Part shown: positions 1 to 12,700 of the stretch, piece after piece | Position numbering within the stretch: the first letter of the stretch is position 1 | Layout: each line of letters begins with the position of its first letter | Source: Lasiosphaeris hirsuta | Taxonomy: Eukaryota > Ascomycota > Sordariomycetes > Sordariales > Lasiosphaeriaceae | Direction: 5' to 3' | NCBI GenBank assembly: GCA_030549175.1 | Contig: JAUKUA010000010.1 | Coordinates: forward strand, 62,001-126,000 | Length of the DNA stretch: 64,000 bases | The notes under the pieces: model-generated | Databases searched by the model: none | The model's input: the letters and a program-made list of their open reading frames with translations, nothing else | What the model was told of the DNA's origin: nothing | Translations under genes and position numbers: made by a program

Positions 1-76
1 GATCCTCCTAGCCATCCGTCGGTCCCGAATCTCCCTTCTAGCCGTCCGTCTCTAATGCCTTATAAATCAGCGGCTA
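1..76 (-). repeat. Partial LTR of the outer gypsy copy, cut by a nested insertion
   Basis: This stretch matches the middle of the LTR seen at about 627-705 (shared CTATAAATCAGCGGCTA type sequence). It stops exactly at GGCTA, where the complete element begins. The same LTR resumes at 9046 after a second GGCTA. The outer LTR therefore began before the window and was the target of the 77-9045 insertion. Confidence 0.85.
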
Positions 77-1464
77 TGTGACACAGGCCAGACACCGAAG
101 GTCTAGGGTGTGACAACCACAAGGTGAGGTACCAGGTGAGGAATCGAACTGTAGAGCTATAACCTCAGACACAACTTCAACCGGACAGCTGACTACCCCG
201 GTAATGGTGTTGGTCCGATTCAGAGCTTTCAAGCCTTCCGACTTAGGGAGATAATCCTTATAAGGCTTCGCACGACTCGATGGTCAAGTGACTTGGCACA
301 AGGTTAGATTCAGAGCTTTGGCACAGTGGATGAGGAAGTTAATCGTCGTAACCTAGAGTGGTAGTATACGCCGTAGAAAGGAGAGGTTCAGGGAGATGGA
401 ACGATGCCATAGAAGATAACAAACGATACTTCGTAGTTGTAAGTTAAGAGAAACAAATGGGTTCACGAGTTATATTACCCCTCAGCTTCACTGAAGTTTA
501 GCTGATAATCTTTCTAGGTTATTCCAAGAGAACTAGGGAGCTTCTTCCTCTTAAGGATCCATCGTAACGTACCGGTCCTACTTATGGAAGGCTATGTATA
601 AGATATAAGAATACTAAGATACCTAAAAGATCTTCCTAGCCGCCCGTCGGTCCTAAGTTTCCTTTCTAGCCGCCCGTCTCTCGCGCTCTATAAATCAGCG
701 GCTATAAGCTAAGTAAAGCCGGCCTATCATATATTGGTCCACGGGCGGTATTAGTACTTGTCTATACAGCTTTAACGGTATGGTGTTCATTGCTGTAGGT
801 GTTCCTTTACGTCCTTAGTACTTACGTTGGTCATAACACTATTAGGTTAATCTCCTAGTCGGCTGTTACAGTAACGGTTCCCTTCGTGACTTATATACGG
901 GGGTCGTGGTTACCTGTCGTTACTAAAGCTAGACTCCGGAGAACGTCGGGGTCTAGGTCTTCTAAGGGAATGTCAGCGATAACGGGGAGGTCTATGATTT
1001 GAAAAACTAATTGTAAGATCCTAGCTAACTATGTAGGCCTTAATTATAATATTAAGGTTAAGTAGTTCGTTTATAACAAATCTGAAGTTTAGTAACGTTA
1101 CTTAGCGTGGGTAAGATCTAGTGTATAGTTACTTTAGCTTGTGAATAGTTCTAGGTATCTCGTCGTAACCTATGGTCGTACTTAAGGATTTATTAACCTG
1201 TATATTTAGGCCGAGTGGGCTTTAAGCCACACGATGGGGTATGTCCCGAGGTTAAGTTACGTTGTAGTAACCTTCTTAGTAGAGGTCAAACTAACTAGTT
1301 TAGTATAATAGGTAGACTAATTAGTTTAGTTCCTAGTTCTATATTGATAGGTTCTTTGACTTTATTATTATGGGTTCATAATGTTATATAGTATGTACCG
1401 GTGGTATAGCTCGGTTAAGGAGGTTAGTAACCCTGTTAACCTAAGTAAGCCTACTAGTATAATA
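77..1464 (-). repeat. Left LTR (functional 3' LTR) of the 77-9045 element
   Basis: This is the same length as the right LTR (1388 bp). The first 400 bases keep many C and G, but the remainder is far more AT-shifted than the matching part of the right LTR. The terminal bases read as a RIP-altered version of the CCAGTGTGACA end. Confidence 0.85.
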
Positions 1465-4400
1465 TCATCTTCCCTCTTAGGAAGACTTACCTCGAGTCTT
1501 AAGGTTAATAACCCTAGGGTCTTTAAGCTTGTATAGGTACTTAACGTAGAAGTCTTAGAGTTCCTAAATGTTAGAAAAGTACTCGTATGGTTCCTAAGTC
1601 TAATCCTTTTCTTTAGAGTATCTATCCCATTTGACAAGATACTTTACTACCCTTTTCTTAGTACGGGAGTTCATGATTTCCTCTACTATAAATTCTTTAG
1701 GGTAAACATCTCTTACTTGTTCTAAGACTTGAATAAGGTTAGGAATTAGCTAAGAGCCGGTTCGGAAAAGCTTAATAAGAGAAACGTGAAAGGTAAGATA
1801 AATTTTCTAACGCTCCGGAAGTTCGAGTTTTACGGCTATAGGAGATATTACCTTAGAGATTTTAAATGGTCTAAGTAACTTCTTATCTAACTTTTTCAAA
1901 GGTTTTTTAGCCTTGATATTTCTAATGTCTAGTATTACTAATTACTTCTTAGTAAAGAAGGATACTTCCGTTCGCTTCTTATCTATATATTTCTTTATCC
2001 GTTCTTAAGATTCCTTAAGAGTTTCATAGAGGTTTTTATAGACCGTAGTTATCTAATATACTATGATTTTACTATGTGGGTTACGTGTAGATTCGTTAGG
2101 TATATTATTAATGGCCGGATGATATCCATAGTTAACATAGAAAGGAGAGTTACTAATAGAAGTTAATCTAGCGTTATTCCACGTAAATTTAGCTATAGGT
2201 AACAGGATGTCCCAGTTATTTATCTCATAGTTAATAAAGATTCTAAGATAAGCCTCGATATGTTAATTAAGACGTTCAGTCTAGCCATTTATTTCGGGGT
2301 AAAATGAGGTTAATATTCTTAGTTTGACTCTAATATGTTTAAGAAAGTTACGCCAAAGTCCTATGTTAAACCATAAGTTCCGATCAGAAATGATACCAAT
2401 GGGTATACCGTAATATTTTTAATATTTATAGGTAGAGAGAGGGATCAAGTCTTCTATTTTTTTAACGTCATCTTTTAAAGGAATAAAGTACGCTATTTTA
2501 GTAAAGATATTAATAATGACCTAGATAAAACTATATCCATTCGAAAGGGGAAGGTTTATTATAAAGTCTATTAAAATAAGCCTCTAAGAGAAATATTCTA
2601 ACTCGATAAGATAAAGTAGTCTAAAAGGAAGGTAACGTCTTAGCTTGTTACTTTGATACTTATAATAGGAGTATATAAACTTAGCGATGTTCTTTTTAAG
2701 GTTTTACCAGAATATATACTGTCTAATAAATTTAATGGTCTTATCTATGTCCATATGGCCTACTACTTTGGTATCGTGTTTAGAATAGATGATTTAAATC
2801 TTAAGTTTTTTATTGTTAAGGATCTAAATACGATTCTTTACGAATAGAATTCTATCTTCGTTAGTTGTGTCCTTTTTAGGAGAGACTAGTACCTTCTGAT
2901 ACGTTTCGTCTATAGAAGTAGTAACTTTGATTTGTTCGAAGAATTCTTCGTTCTATTTTGGTGTTGGAATGTTATAAAGACGTACTTTTAAGAGTATAAA
3001 CATAGGAACTTCGAAGTGTGAAAAATATTCCTTGTTTAAAATAGAGGTTATCGGTTAGTTTTCATCCCCCCCTTCTAGAAAGTACTCTTCGTACCGTAAG
3101 AGAGTATCTACCTTAATATTTTATATACCGGGACGGAAGTTGATGACGAAATCGAAGGTGACGAACTACTGAGCCTAACGGACTTGGCGGCGGTTAAGGA
3201 CCTTTACGGTCTAGAAGTATTTTAGATTATGGTAGTCCGAGAAGACTTCGATATAGTACTTAGCTTCCTTTAGATAGTATCTTTAATGTTAGAATGAATT
3301 AACTATCATAAGGAGTTTCTTATCGTAGATTTCGTAGTTAATTTCCGTAGAAATATACTTCCTAGAGTGAAAAGTTATAAGATAAATCTTACCGTCATCT
3401 TACTTTTGTGATATGACCGAGTTAAGTGTATAATTAGAGATATTCGGTTTGATTATAGGTAGTTTATTAAGGTCGAAATAAACTAGGATAGGTACTTTCG
3501 TAAAGATTGTCTTTAACGTTTGAAATGTTATATTTATCTAGTTTATTTACTTTTAAATTTTTTAGGTAAGATTCGTAGAGTTAGTAAGTAGTTTAGTAAT
3601 GTATAAATAGCCTACAATATAGTGTTTATAGAAGTTTGTAAATTTATTAAATTACTGAACTTTTTTTACCGACGTAGGTTGTTTCTATGAGAGGATACAT
3701 TTTATCTTATCTTTTAATATTATAATACCTTTGGTATTGATGATATAGCCTAGGTATTTAAGTTTCTTAGCGTCCTATATATATTTTGAGGGGTTAATTG
3801 TAAGGTTGTGTTTTTGGAGCCTTTTAAGTACTTCTATTATAATCTTATCGTGTTATTTCTTCGAATCGGCATAGATAAACAGGTCGTTGATGTAAGATAA
3901 GAGGCCTTGGTCGATAAGGTCTCGAAAGATATGATTTATTATACCTTAGAAGGTAGTAAAAGTATTAGTAAGGTTAAAGGATATTATATTAAATTTAAAG
4001 AGGCCGTAATAGGTTCGAAACGTTGTTTTCTACTTATGGCCTTCTTTTATCCGAATTAAGTTAAAACCTAACTTTAGATTTATCTTTATAAAAATAATAG
4101 ATCTAGCGAGGATATCTTAAAGTTTAGTAATTAGAGGTAACAAATAGTAGTTTTTAACGGTTCGTTTATTAATTCTTCGATAGTTAACTATAAGGTAGAG
4201 ATTCTCTAGATCTTTAGTAGCTACCTTTTTTATAGATACTTCCTTGTTTATAAAGAAGATAGGTAAGGAATAGGGTGATTTTAATTCTTATATCTTATCT
4301 TCTAAAAGTATTTAGTCTAGTCATTTACGAAAGATCTTTTTTTCTAGGCGTGATATAAGATAGATAGGTTTCTATAGAAGCTTCTTATCTTTTATTATGT

Positions 4401-7400
4401 CGATTACATAGTCCTATAGCTAGTAGTCTAAAAGCCGTTAGACTACTTTAAGAGACACTAAAGACGTAAAGGTCTTAAATCTTTCGGAGATTTTTAAGAT
4501 ATAAGACGTTATAACACTAATAATAGAACTCTTCTTTCTAAGAATTGTAAAGGAAGTATAGTTTTAACGATAGTAGTTAAATTCGAAGGCTATTTTCGAG
4601 GTATCATAGTCCCATAGGTAGTCCGGCTAGTACTGTTATAGTTACTAGTAGGATAAGAGGATATCGTATTTAGTATCGAGAGGTAAGATTTCGAACGTGA
4701 TACGAGAGAAGTATTTTACTTAGTATCGTAGAACGATTTCCTTAGTATAAGTTTTCTTTAAATCGAGGTTAATTACGGTGTTAAAAGCTTCTAAGGGTTT
4801 TAGTATCGTTTTAACTGTATAAGGGATATTCTATTTCTTAACGAGGTCTTAGCTTATAATCAGGCTAAAGGCTCTAAGGTCAAGGAGGGCTCGGATAGGA
4901 ATTTCCGTAGCTCCGTAGTAGACGATAGTTATAAGAACAATCTTATAAACGTTATGATACGGTTCGTAGCTTTGTTTGGCCTTTTTATAAGAGGGCCTCT
5001 CTTAGGTTTCGGTTTTATCTTATTACTTAGGAGAGAAGGTTTCTTTGAGCGGGGAAGTAAAACGGATACGTTTTGTAGAACTTACGGCGATTCGAGGTAC
5101 GGTTTTAGATACTACGAAGTTCTAAGTACTAGTCAAAAATCTGATGTACCTTTATTATCGGAAAGTTTAACTATATGGGAAAAAAGCTTAAGGTAATTTA
5201 CTTTTGTCATAAAAGAGATCTTAGCTTTCTTAATAGGCTAGTATATAGTTTCTTCGGTATCCTCGTCGTTAACTTGTCTTCTATACTTAGGCTTAACTCC
5301 GGAGATCTTTCTAAGAAGCTTTAGAATTTCTTTACTTCCTTCGGTTTTCTTACTATAATATTTAAGGGTGTTATAGTCTTACTTTTTATAACGATAATAT
5401 CTCTTATTTACCTTATATTTGTCGAGGTCGGTTTACTTTACTCTAGCTATAGCTTCTTTATAAGAGTTCTAATGTTTTAGTTAGGTAGGTACCAATGTTT
5501 TGTCCTTATGATCTTGTCGTTTTTACTTAGGGCCTTTCTTAGCCTTTTTCGTGGGTACTAGATCGGAGTAGGAGCTAGAGGTATTGGTGTCTTCCTTACT
5601 GTTATCCTTCTTTAAACGTTTCTTACTATTTGAAGTAAACTTTTCTTTTCCCGACTTAGCCTTACGGGTGATTTCGCGATTCTTTATACGGTCTTCATAA
5701 ATTAATCTGGCTATGATAACTACTTCTAAGAAGTCGGCGTCTTCGGTAGGGAGATGTCTTATGTATAAATAGATTATGTCTATTACGGCTTTGGAAATTA
5801 TGATCGTGACTAGTAACTATAAGGCTTAGCCGTTAAGGTTGATAATATAATTAAGTTCTTAAAACTTAGTTACGTACTCGTTCATATCTTTGTTATATGT
5901 TAGTACCTTTATAAACTTATAGTCCTTAGCTTTATACGTAGGGTTACGAAAACGTTCGACAATAGTAGTAACGTAGTTATTCTAATGATCTACTAAGCTA
6001 AGCTTTTTAATCTACGAACCCCTCTTCTAATGTCATTTAAGAGTAGTATCTTTTATAAGGGTACTAATAAAGTTAATCTTAGCTCTATCATTAAGGAAAC
6101 TTTACTTATAGACATTAAAATACTTTTTAACAAAGTGTTACCAAGTCTTAAAATGTCTCTTATCCTTCTCGTTATATTTTTTAGGTTTCGCTATAGTTAC
6201 GGCGGCACCTTATCCTCGGAAATCATAGATCGTGGTAACGTGTTTATGTATTATTATCTAGTTCATATAGATAAGGTTAAGAAAGATTACTATTAGGTCA
6301 AGTAAAGGCTGTAGTAATAAGCTTCGGGAGCCTAGACCCAGAGGTCCTAGGGGTCCCGGAGGCCCTAGTAAGCCTCCTAGTAATCCTAGAGAACTAGGGG
6401 GTCCTCCTAGGAGACTAAGTAGCCTAAGAGGTAGATTACCTTCTAAAGACAGACTCTGGCTATAGTTACTAAAGCTACTATAGCTACTTAGAGGTGGCAG
6501 TAAGGTAGTAGCCCGTAAGTAATTACTAAGGAGAGGGTTATCTCCTCTTAATCTCCTACTTCTTATCTTAACATCGGAATTCCATATGTTATCGAGCTAT
6601 CTTTAAGCTCTAGACGAGATCTCTCAGATCACTTTTCGTTAGAGGTTATAGTTAGAGAGAGGGTCTTCGTTATCGTCGAAATATCAAGTCTAGGTTAATT
6701 TTTTCAACGGTTATAACGTCTGTCAAAAGGGTTTAATAGATAGTAGCTTTTACGAACAGGTCATTACTCTTTAGATAATCTTATCCGTATCATAGGATCT
6801 TACTATACTGATTCGTATTACGAGCGTTTTTTTAACGAGATTTTTCGAGTAGTCCTTAAGCTAGTCGAACAGTTCTTATTTCTTTAGGGTTCATAAGGCT
6901 CCTAGCTAATAAAGAGCCATAAGTAAGTTAAGTTATCTCTAGGCTAAAGTAGACTAATACTAGATATTAACGTTGTAACAATCTTAGCAAGCTTATTTTT
7001 CTTCTTAGATTCGGAAAAGTTTCTTAACTTTAATAAGCTTACTAGTTTATTCTTATATTTATTACTCCGTCTATCGTACTTATTACTTCGTTTGTTTTTT
7101 CTACCCAAATATATCTTTACAAAGAGCTTTGGTTTAAGTAACGACGATAACGAGGGATTTTTAGTATTATATGTCCTAAGTAATAAAACGAGAAAGTTTC
7201 TTATTAACTTAGATACTAAAGGACGTATACGAGGCTTCGAGTTCTTATCGGGTAGCTTTAAGGACATACTAGTTATTTTAGACGTGTTAAACTATGTTTT
7301 TATAGTCCGAGAGTAATTCCAAGAACGTTAAGGTAAGAGAGTCGAGTCTTTCTTTGTTGGAAGTCATAGAGGTTACGAAAAGGTAAAGCTCTTAGTAAGC

Positions 7401-7657
7401 TTAGGCTACCTATTGATAAAGATTTACAAACTATTATGATAGTTTAGTGATAGATAGGAAGCTCGAAGGGATTATTAGGAATTTTCTGATGGTTATTATA
7501 GTTATCTCGGAAGGTTCTTAGATTATAAGATCGGTATTGGGGGTAAGCTTAATTACCTTTCCCGTAGTAACTATATACGACGTTCCATAGATTAGAAAGG
7601 TTGTTATTGTAAATGATTAAAAGATTTCGAATTTGATAAACGAGAAGAAAGATTATC
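1465..7657 (-). pseudogene. Decayed gag-pol of the 77-9045 gypsy element
   Basis: The minus strand carries the remnants of gag-pol. Near the left LTR (about 1560-1690) there is a chromodomain-like segment (RTKKR, KYLVKWDRY, EPYEYF). Integrase and RNase H lie further right. Reverse transcriptase covers about 3600-4250, with FKFN..SFNLTNTF-like sequence and the catalytic tyrosine-isoleucine-aspartate region near 3870-3900. Gag occupies about 5500-7300. The order gag, protease, RT, RNase H, integrase, chromodomain is that of Ty3/gypsy chromoviruses. No frame is intact, and the stops are mostly TAA and TAG where glutamine is expected. Small open frames in this interval are chance survivors. Confidence 0.8.
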
Positions 7658-9045
7658 TATGATATAAGCTAGATACCGAAGGTCTAAGATATAATAACCA
7701 TAAGGTAAGGTACTAGGTAAGGAATCGAACTATAGAGCTATAACCTTAGACATAACTTTAACTGAATAGCTAACTACCTTAATAATAGTATTAGTCTGAT
7801 TTAAAGCTTTTAAGCCTTCTAACTTAGGAAGATAATCCTTATAAGGCTTTGTACGACTCGATAGTTAAGTGACTTAGCACAAGGTTAGATTTAGAGCTTT
7901 GGCATAGTAGATAAGGGAGTTGATTATCGTAACCTAAAGTAGTAGTATGTACTATAGGAAGGAGAGGTTTAGGGAGATGGAACGATATCACAGAAGATAA
8001 CAAACGATACTTCATAATTATAAGTCAAGAGAAATAGAAAGGTTTACGAGTTATATTACTCCTTAGCTTTACTAAAGTTCAGCTGATAATCTTTTTAAGT
8101 TGTTCTAAGAAAACTGGGGAGCTTCTTCCTCTTAAGGATCTTTCGTAACGTACCGGTTCTACTTATGGAAGGTTATGTATAAGATATAAGAATACTAAGA
8201 TACCTAAAGGATCTTCCTAGCCGTCCGTCGGTCCCGAGTTTCCTTTCTAGCTACCTATCTCTCGCGCCTTATAAATCAGCGGTTACAAGCTAAGTGAAGC
8301 CGGCCTATCATACGTTGGTCCATAGACGGTATTAGTACTTGTCTATACAACTCTAGTGGTATAGTATCTATTGCTACAGGTGTTCCTTTACGTCCTTAGT
8401 ACTTATGTTGGTCATAGTATTATTAGGTTGATCCCCCGGTCAGCTGTCACAGTAACAGTTTCCTTCGTGACTCACACGTGGGGGTCGCGGCCACCTGTCG
8501 CCACTGAAGCTAGACTCCGGAGAACGTCGGGGTCTAGGTCTTCCAAGGGAATGTCAGCTATAGCGGGGAGGTCTATGATTCGAAAGACTAACTGTAGGAT
8601 TCTGGCTGACTGTGTAGGCCTTGATCATAATACTGAGGTTGAGTGGTTCGTCCATGACAAATCTGAAGTCTGGTAACGTTATCTAGCGTGGGCGAGATCT
8701 AGTGTATGGTTACTTTGGCTTGTGAATGGTTCTAGGCATCCCGTCGCGACCCGTGGTCGTGCCTAAGGATCCATTAACCTGCATACTTAGGCCGAGTAGG
8801 CTTTGAGCCACGTGATGGGGTGTGTCCCGAGGTTAAGCCACGTTGTGGTAACCTTCTTAGTGGAGGTTAAACTAACTGGTCCAGTATGATGGGTAGACCA
8901 ATTGGTTTAGTTCCTGGTTCCACATTGACAGGTTCTCTGACCCTGTTGTTGTGGGTTCATGATGTTGTGTGGTATGTGCCGGTGGTGTGGCTTGGTCAAG
9001 GAGGTCAGTGACCCTGTTGACCTAGGTAAGCCTACCAGTGTGACA
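7658..9045 (-). repeat. Right LTR (functional 5' LTR) of the 77-9045 element
   Basis: This is the pair of the left LTR. Its inner half (7658-8200) is strongly RIP-mutated. Its outer half (8400-9045) keeps an almost unmutated composition, including CGCGGCC and GTCGCGACC. The open frame at 8371-8676 exists only because this half escaped mutation. It lies antisense to the element's coding strand. Confidence 0.85.
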
Positions 9046-9749
9046 GGCTATAAGCTAAGTAAAGCTGGCTTATCACATGTTAATCCGTAGCCAGTATTAG
9101 TACTTATCCATACAGCTCTAGCGATATGGTATCTATCGCTATAGGTGTTTCTTTACGTCCTTAGTACTTTCGTTAGCTATAGTACTATTAGGTCGATCCT
9201 ATATTAGTTGTTATAACAACAGTTCTTTTTGTAACTTATATATGGGAGTCACGGCTACTTGTTACTACTAAAGCTAGACTCTGGAGAACATTAGGTTCTA
9301 AGTCTTTTAAAGAAATACCAGCGATAATAAGAAGGTCTATAATTCGAAAAACTAGCTGTAGATTCTTAGCTGACTGTATAAGCCCTAATCACGATACTAA
9401 GGTTAAGTAACTTATCTATAACAAATCTAAAGTTTAATAACATTACCTAGTACGGGTAAGATCCGTTATATAGCTACTCTAACTTATAAGTAGTTCTAAG
9501 TATTCTATCGTAACCCGTAGGTACTTTAGGAAAATCTACTGACCTACATACTAACTAAATAGGCTATTAACTACGTGTGAGATTATATCTCGAGGTTAAA
9601 CTATGTTATAACTTATCCTCTTTATAATAGTTCCCTTCTCTATGTTAATTCGTAAGTTAATAGGTATATATATAGTTCGTACTAGTAATATAGCTTAGTT
9701 AAGGAGGTTAGTAACCTTGTTGACCTTAGGTAAGCCTATTAGTATGACA
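9046..9749 (-). repeat. Remainder of the outer copy's left LTR
   Basis: It resumes the LTR interrupted at 76, beginning with the GGCTA duplication, and ends with the RIP-altered GCCTATTAGTATGACA terminus. The sequence after it matches the internal start of the nested element, so the outer copy has the same orientation (coding on the minus strand). Confidence 0.85.
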
Positions 9750-12700
9750 CTATCTCTTCTCTTAAGTAGATTTGTTCCAAATCCTTAGGTTAGCAACCTT
9801 AAGGTCCTTAGGCTTACATAGATGTTTAACATAGAAGTTCTAAAGTTCCTAGATGTTAAAGAAGTGTTCGTATGGTTCCTAGGTCTAATCTTTCTTATTG
9901 GGATATTCTTCCCATTTGATATAATATTTTACTACCTCTTTCTTAATACAGAAGTTTATAATCTCCTTTACTATAAATTCCTTAGAGTAAATATCTCCTA
10001 TTTACTCTAAGACCTAAATAGGGTTAAAGATCGGCTAAGAACCGGTTCGGAAAGGCTTAATGAGAGATATGTAAAAAGTAGGATGAATTTTCTAACGTTC
10101 TAAGACTTTAAGTTTTATAGCTATAGGAGATATTACCTTAGAAATCTTAAATAAGCTAAGTAACTTCTTTTTTAGATTTTTGGAAGGTCTCTTAGTCTTA
10201 ATATTCCATACGTTAAGTATTACTAATTACTCTTTTTTAAAGGAGGGTACTTCCGTTCGCTTCCGATTTACATACTTTTTTATCCGTTCTTAAGATTTCT
10301 TAAGGGTTTTGTAGAGGTTCTTATAGACCGTTGTTATCTAATAAGTTATGATTTCGCTGCGTAGGTCACGTATGGACTCGTCTAATAGATTATTTATGGC
10401 CGGATAATATCTGTAGTTAGCGTAGAAAAGAGAGCTACCAGTAAAAGTCGATCTAGCGTTATTCCACGTAAATTCGGCTATAGGTAATAAGATATTTTAA
10501 TTATTTATCTTATAATTAATGAAGACTCTGAGGTAAGTCTCGATATGTTAATTAAGACATTTAGTCTAGTTATCTATCTTAGGATAAAACGAGGTTAACA
10601 ATCTTAGTTTGACTTTGACGTGTTTAAGGAAGTTATACTAAAGGCTTATATTAAATCGTAAATCCTAATTAGAGATAATACTAATAGATATGCCATGATA
10701 TTTCTAACATTTACAGATAAAAAGAGAGATTAAGTCTTCTATCTTTTTAGTATTATCTTTTAAAGGGATAAAGTACGTCATTTTAATAAAAGTATTAATA
10801 ATGACTTAGATAAAATTATATCCGTTAAAGAGAGAAAGCTTCGTTATAAAGTCTATTAAAATAAACTTCTAAGAAGAATATTTTAACTTGATAAGATAGA
10901 ATAGTCTAAAAGGAAGGTAACGTCTTAGCTTGTTGCTTTAATACTTGTGATAGGAGTATATAAATTTAATGACGCCCTTCTTAAGGTTTCGTTAGTATAT
11001 ATACTATCTAATAAGTTTAACAGTCTTATCTATGTTTATATAACCTACTACTTTAGTATTATGTTTATAATAGATAATCTAGATCTTTAGTTTCTTATTG
11101 TCAAGGACTTAGATTCGATTCTTTATAAATAAGACTTTATCTTTGTTAGTTATATCTTTCCTAGGGATAACTAAGGCCTTTTAATACGCTTCGTCCGTTG
11201 TAATAGTAGTCTTAACTTACTTAAAGAATTCTTTGTTCTACTTAGATATTAAAATGTTATAAAGACGGGCTTTCGAAAGTATAAATGTCGGGGCCTTTAA
11301 ATAAGAAAAGTGTTCTTTATTTATAACTAAGGTTATCGGCTAGTTTTTATCCTCCTCTTTAGGAAGATACTTCTTACGCCGTAAGAAAGTATTAGCCTTG
11401 GTATTCTATATGTTAAGATAGAAATTAATGATAAAATCGAAGGTAGTAAGCTACTAAGCTTATCGGGCTTGGCGGCGGTTAAGAACCTTCATGGTTTAGA
11501 AATATTCTAGATGTCATACTGGTAGGCTCACCTAAGGTCAATAGGGTCACTAACCTCCTTGACCGAGCCATACACCAGCGGCACGAACTATACACACACC
11601 CATTGACCTACGAAGTATCTATCATGAATCACGTAGATAAGGGAACCATTACAGAGGATGGCCACAACGTGGCTCAACCTCGGGACATGATCCCACGTGT
11701 GGCTAAAGGCCTATTCAGCCGACACACAGGTCAGCGGATTCCCCGAAGTACCCACGGGTCACGACGGAATGCTTAGAACCACTCATAAGTTAAAGTAGCC
11801 GTACAACGGATCTTACCCGTACTAAGTAACGTTATCAGACTTTAGATTTGTCATGGACAAGCTATTCAACCTCAGTATCGTGGTCAGGGCCTGTATAGTC
11901 AGCCTAGACCCTATAGCTAGTCTCTTGAATCATAGACCTCTTCGCTATCACTGACATTCCTTTAGAAGACTTGGAACCCGACGTTCTCCGGAGTCTAGCT
12001 TTAGTGGTGATAGGTAGTCGCAACCCCCATGTATAAGTCACGAAGGGAACCGTTACTATGACAGCCGACCTAGGAATTAACCTAATAGTACTATAGTTAA
12101 CGTAAGTACCGAGGATGTGAAGGAACACCTACAGCGATAGACATCATGCCACTAAAGCTATATAAATAAGTACTAATACCAACCATAGACTAACGTGTGA
12201 TAGACCAGCCTCACTTAGCTTATAGCCGCTGATTTGTAGGGCACGAGAAACGGGTAGCTAAAAAGGAGATTCGGGACCGACGGACGGCTAGGAGGATCCT
12301 TTAGGTATTTTGGTATCTTTGTATCTTATACATAGCCTTCTATAAGTAGTACTGGTAGCATATGACGGATCCTCGAGAGGAAGAAGCTTCCCAGTTCTCT
12401 TTGGACAAGCCTAGAAAGATTATCAGCTAAACTTTAGTGAAGCTGAGAGGTAATACAACCTTATAAACCCTTCTGTTTCTCCTGACTTATAACTACGAAG
12501 TATTATATCTTATCTTCTGTTAGATCATTCTATCTTCCTAAACCTCCTTTTCCCTAGCTCTCTACCACTTTGTATTATAATAGTTAACTCCATTACCGTT
12601 CTGTTCTAAACCTTTGAATCGGACCTTGAGCTTATTAGCCTTGTGAAAATTAAGTCCCTGAGTTTATCGTGTGAAAGCTTTGAACTAGACTAATAGTAAT

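Larger units (their letters stand above)
77..9045 (-). mobile_element. Complete Ty3/gypsy chromovirus-type LTR retrotransposon, RIP-degraded
   Basis: The element has two 1388-bp LTRs (77-1464 and 7658-9045) that start TGTGACACAGG-like and end GTGTGACA-like. It is flanked by a 5-bp target duplication, GGCTA (72-76 and 9046-9050). Coding is on the minus strand, so the right LTR is the functional 5' LTR. A polypurine tract lies at 1465-1480 on the minus strand, next to the left LTR. The element is inserted into the LTR of a sister copy. It is inactive because all long frames are cut by TAA/TAG codons of RIP type. Confidence 0.9.

Noticed and set aside
4954..5196. Short open frames in the AT-rich block (also 2653-2847, 6030-6296, 7092-7316, 9822-10010).
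   Set aside because: They overlap gag-pol remnants on the other strand or are chance gaps between RIP stops.
6944..7267. 107-codon basic minus-strand frame.
   Set aside because: It is a surviving piece of the gypsy gag region, not an independent gene; covered by the gag-pol pseudogene entry.
8371..8676. Open frame of 101 codons in an LTR, with similar frames at 11904-12128 (minus), 25142-25333 (minus) and 39005-39241 (plus).
   Set aside because: All are the same antisense reading of the LTR in copies or halves that escaped RIP. They have no start context, no domain and lie opposite to the gag-pol strand.
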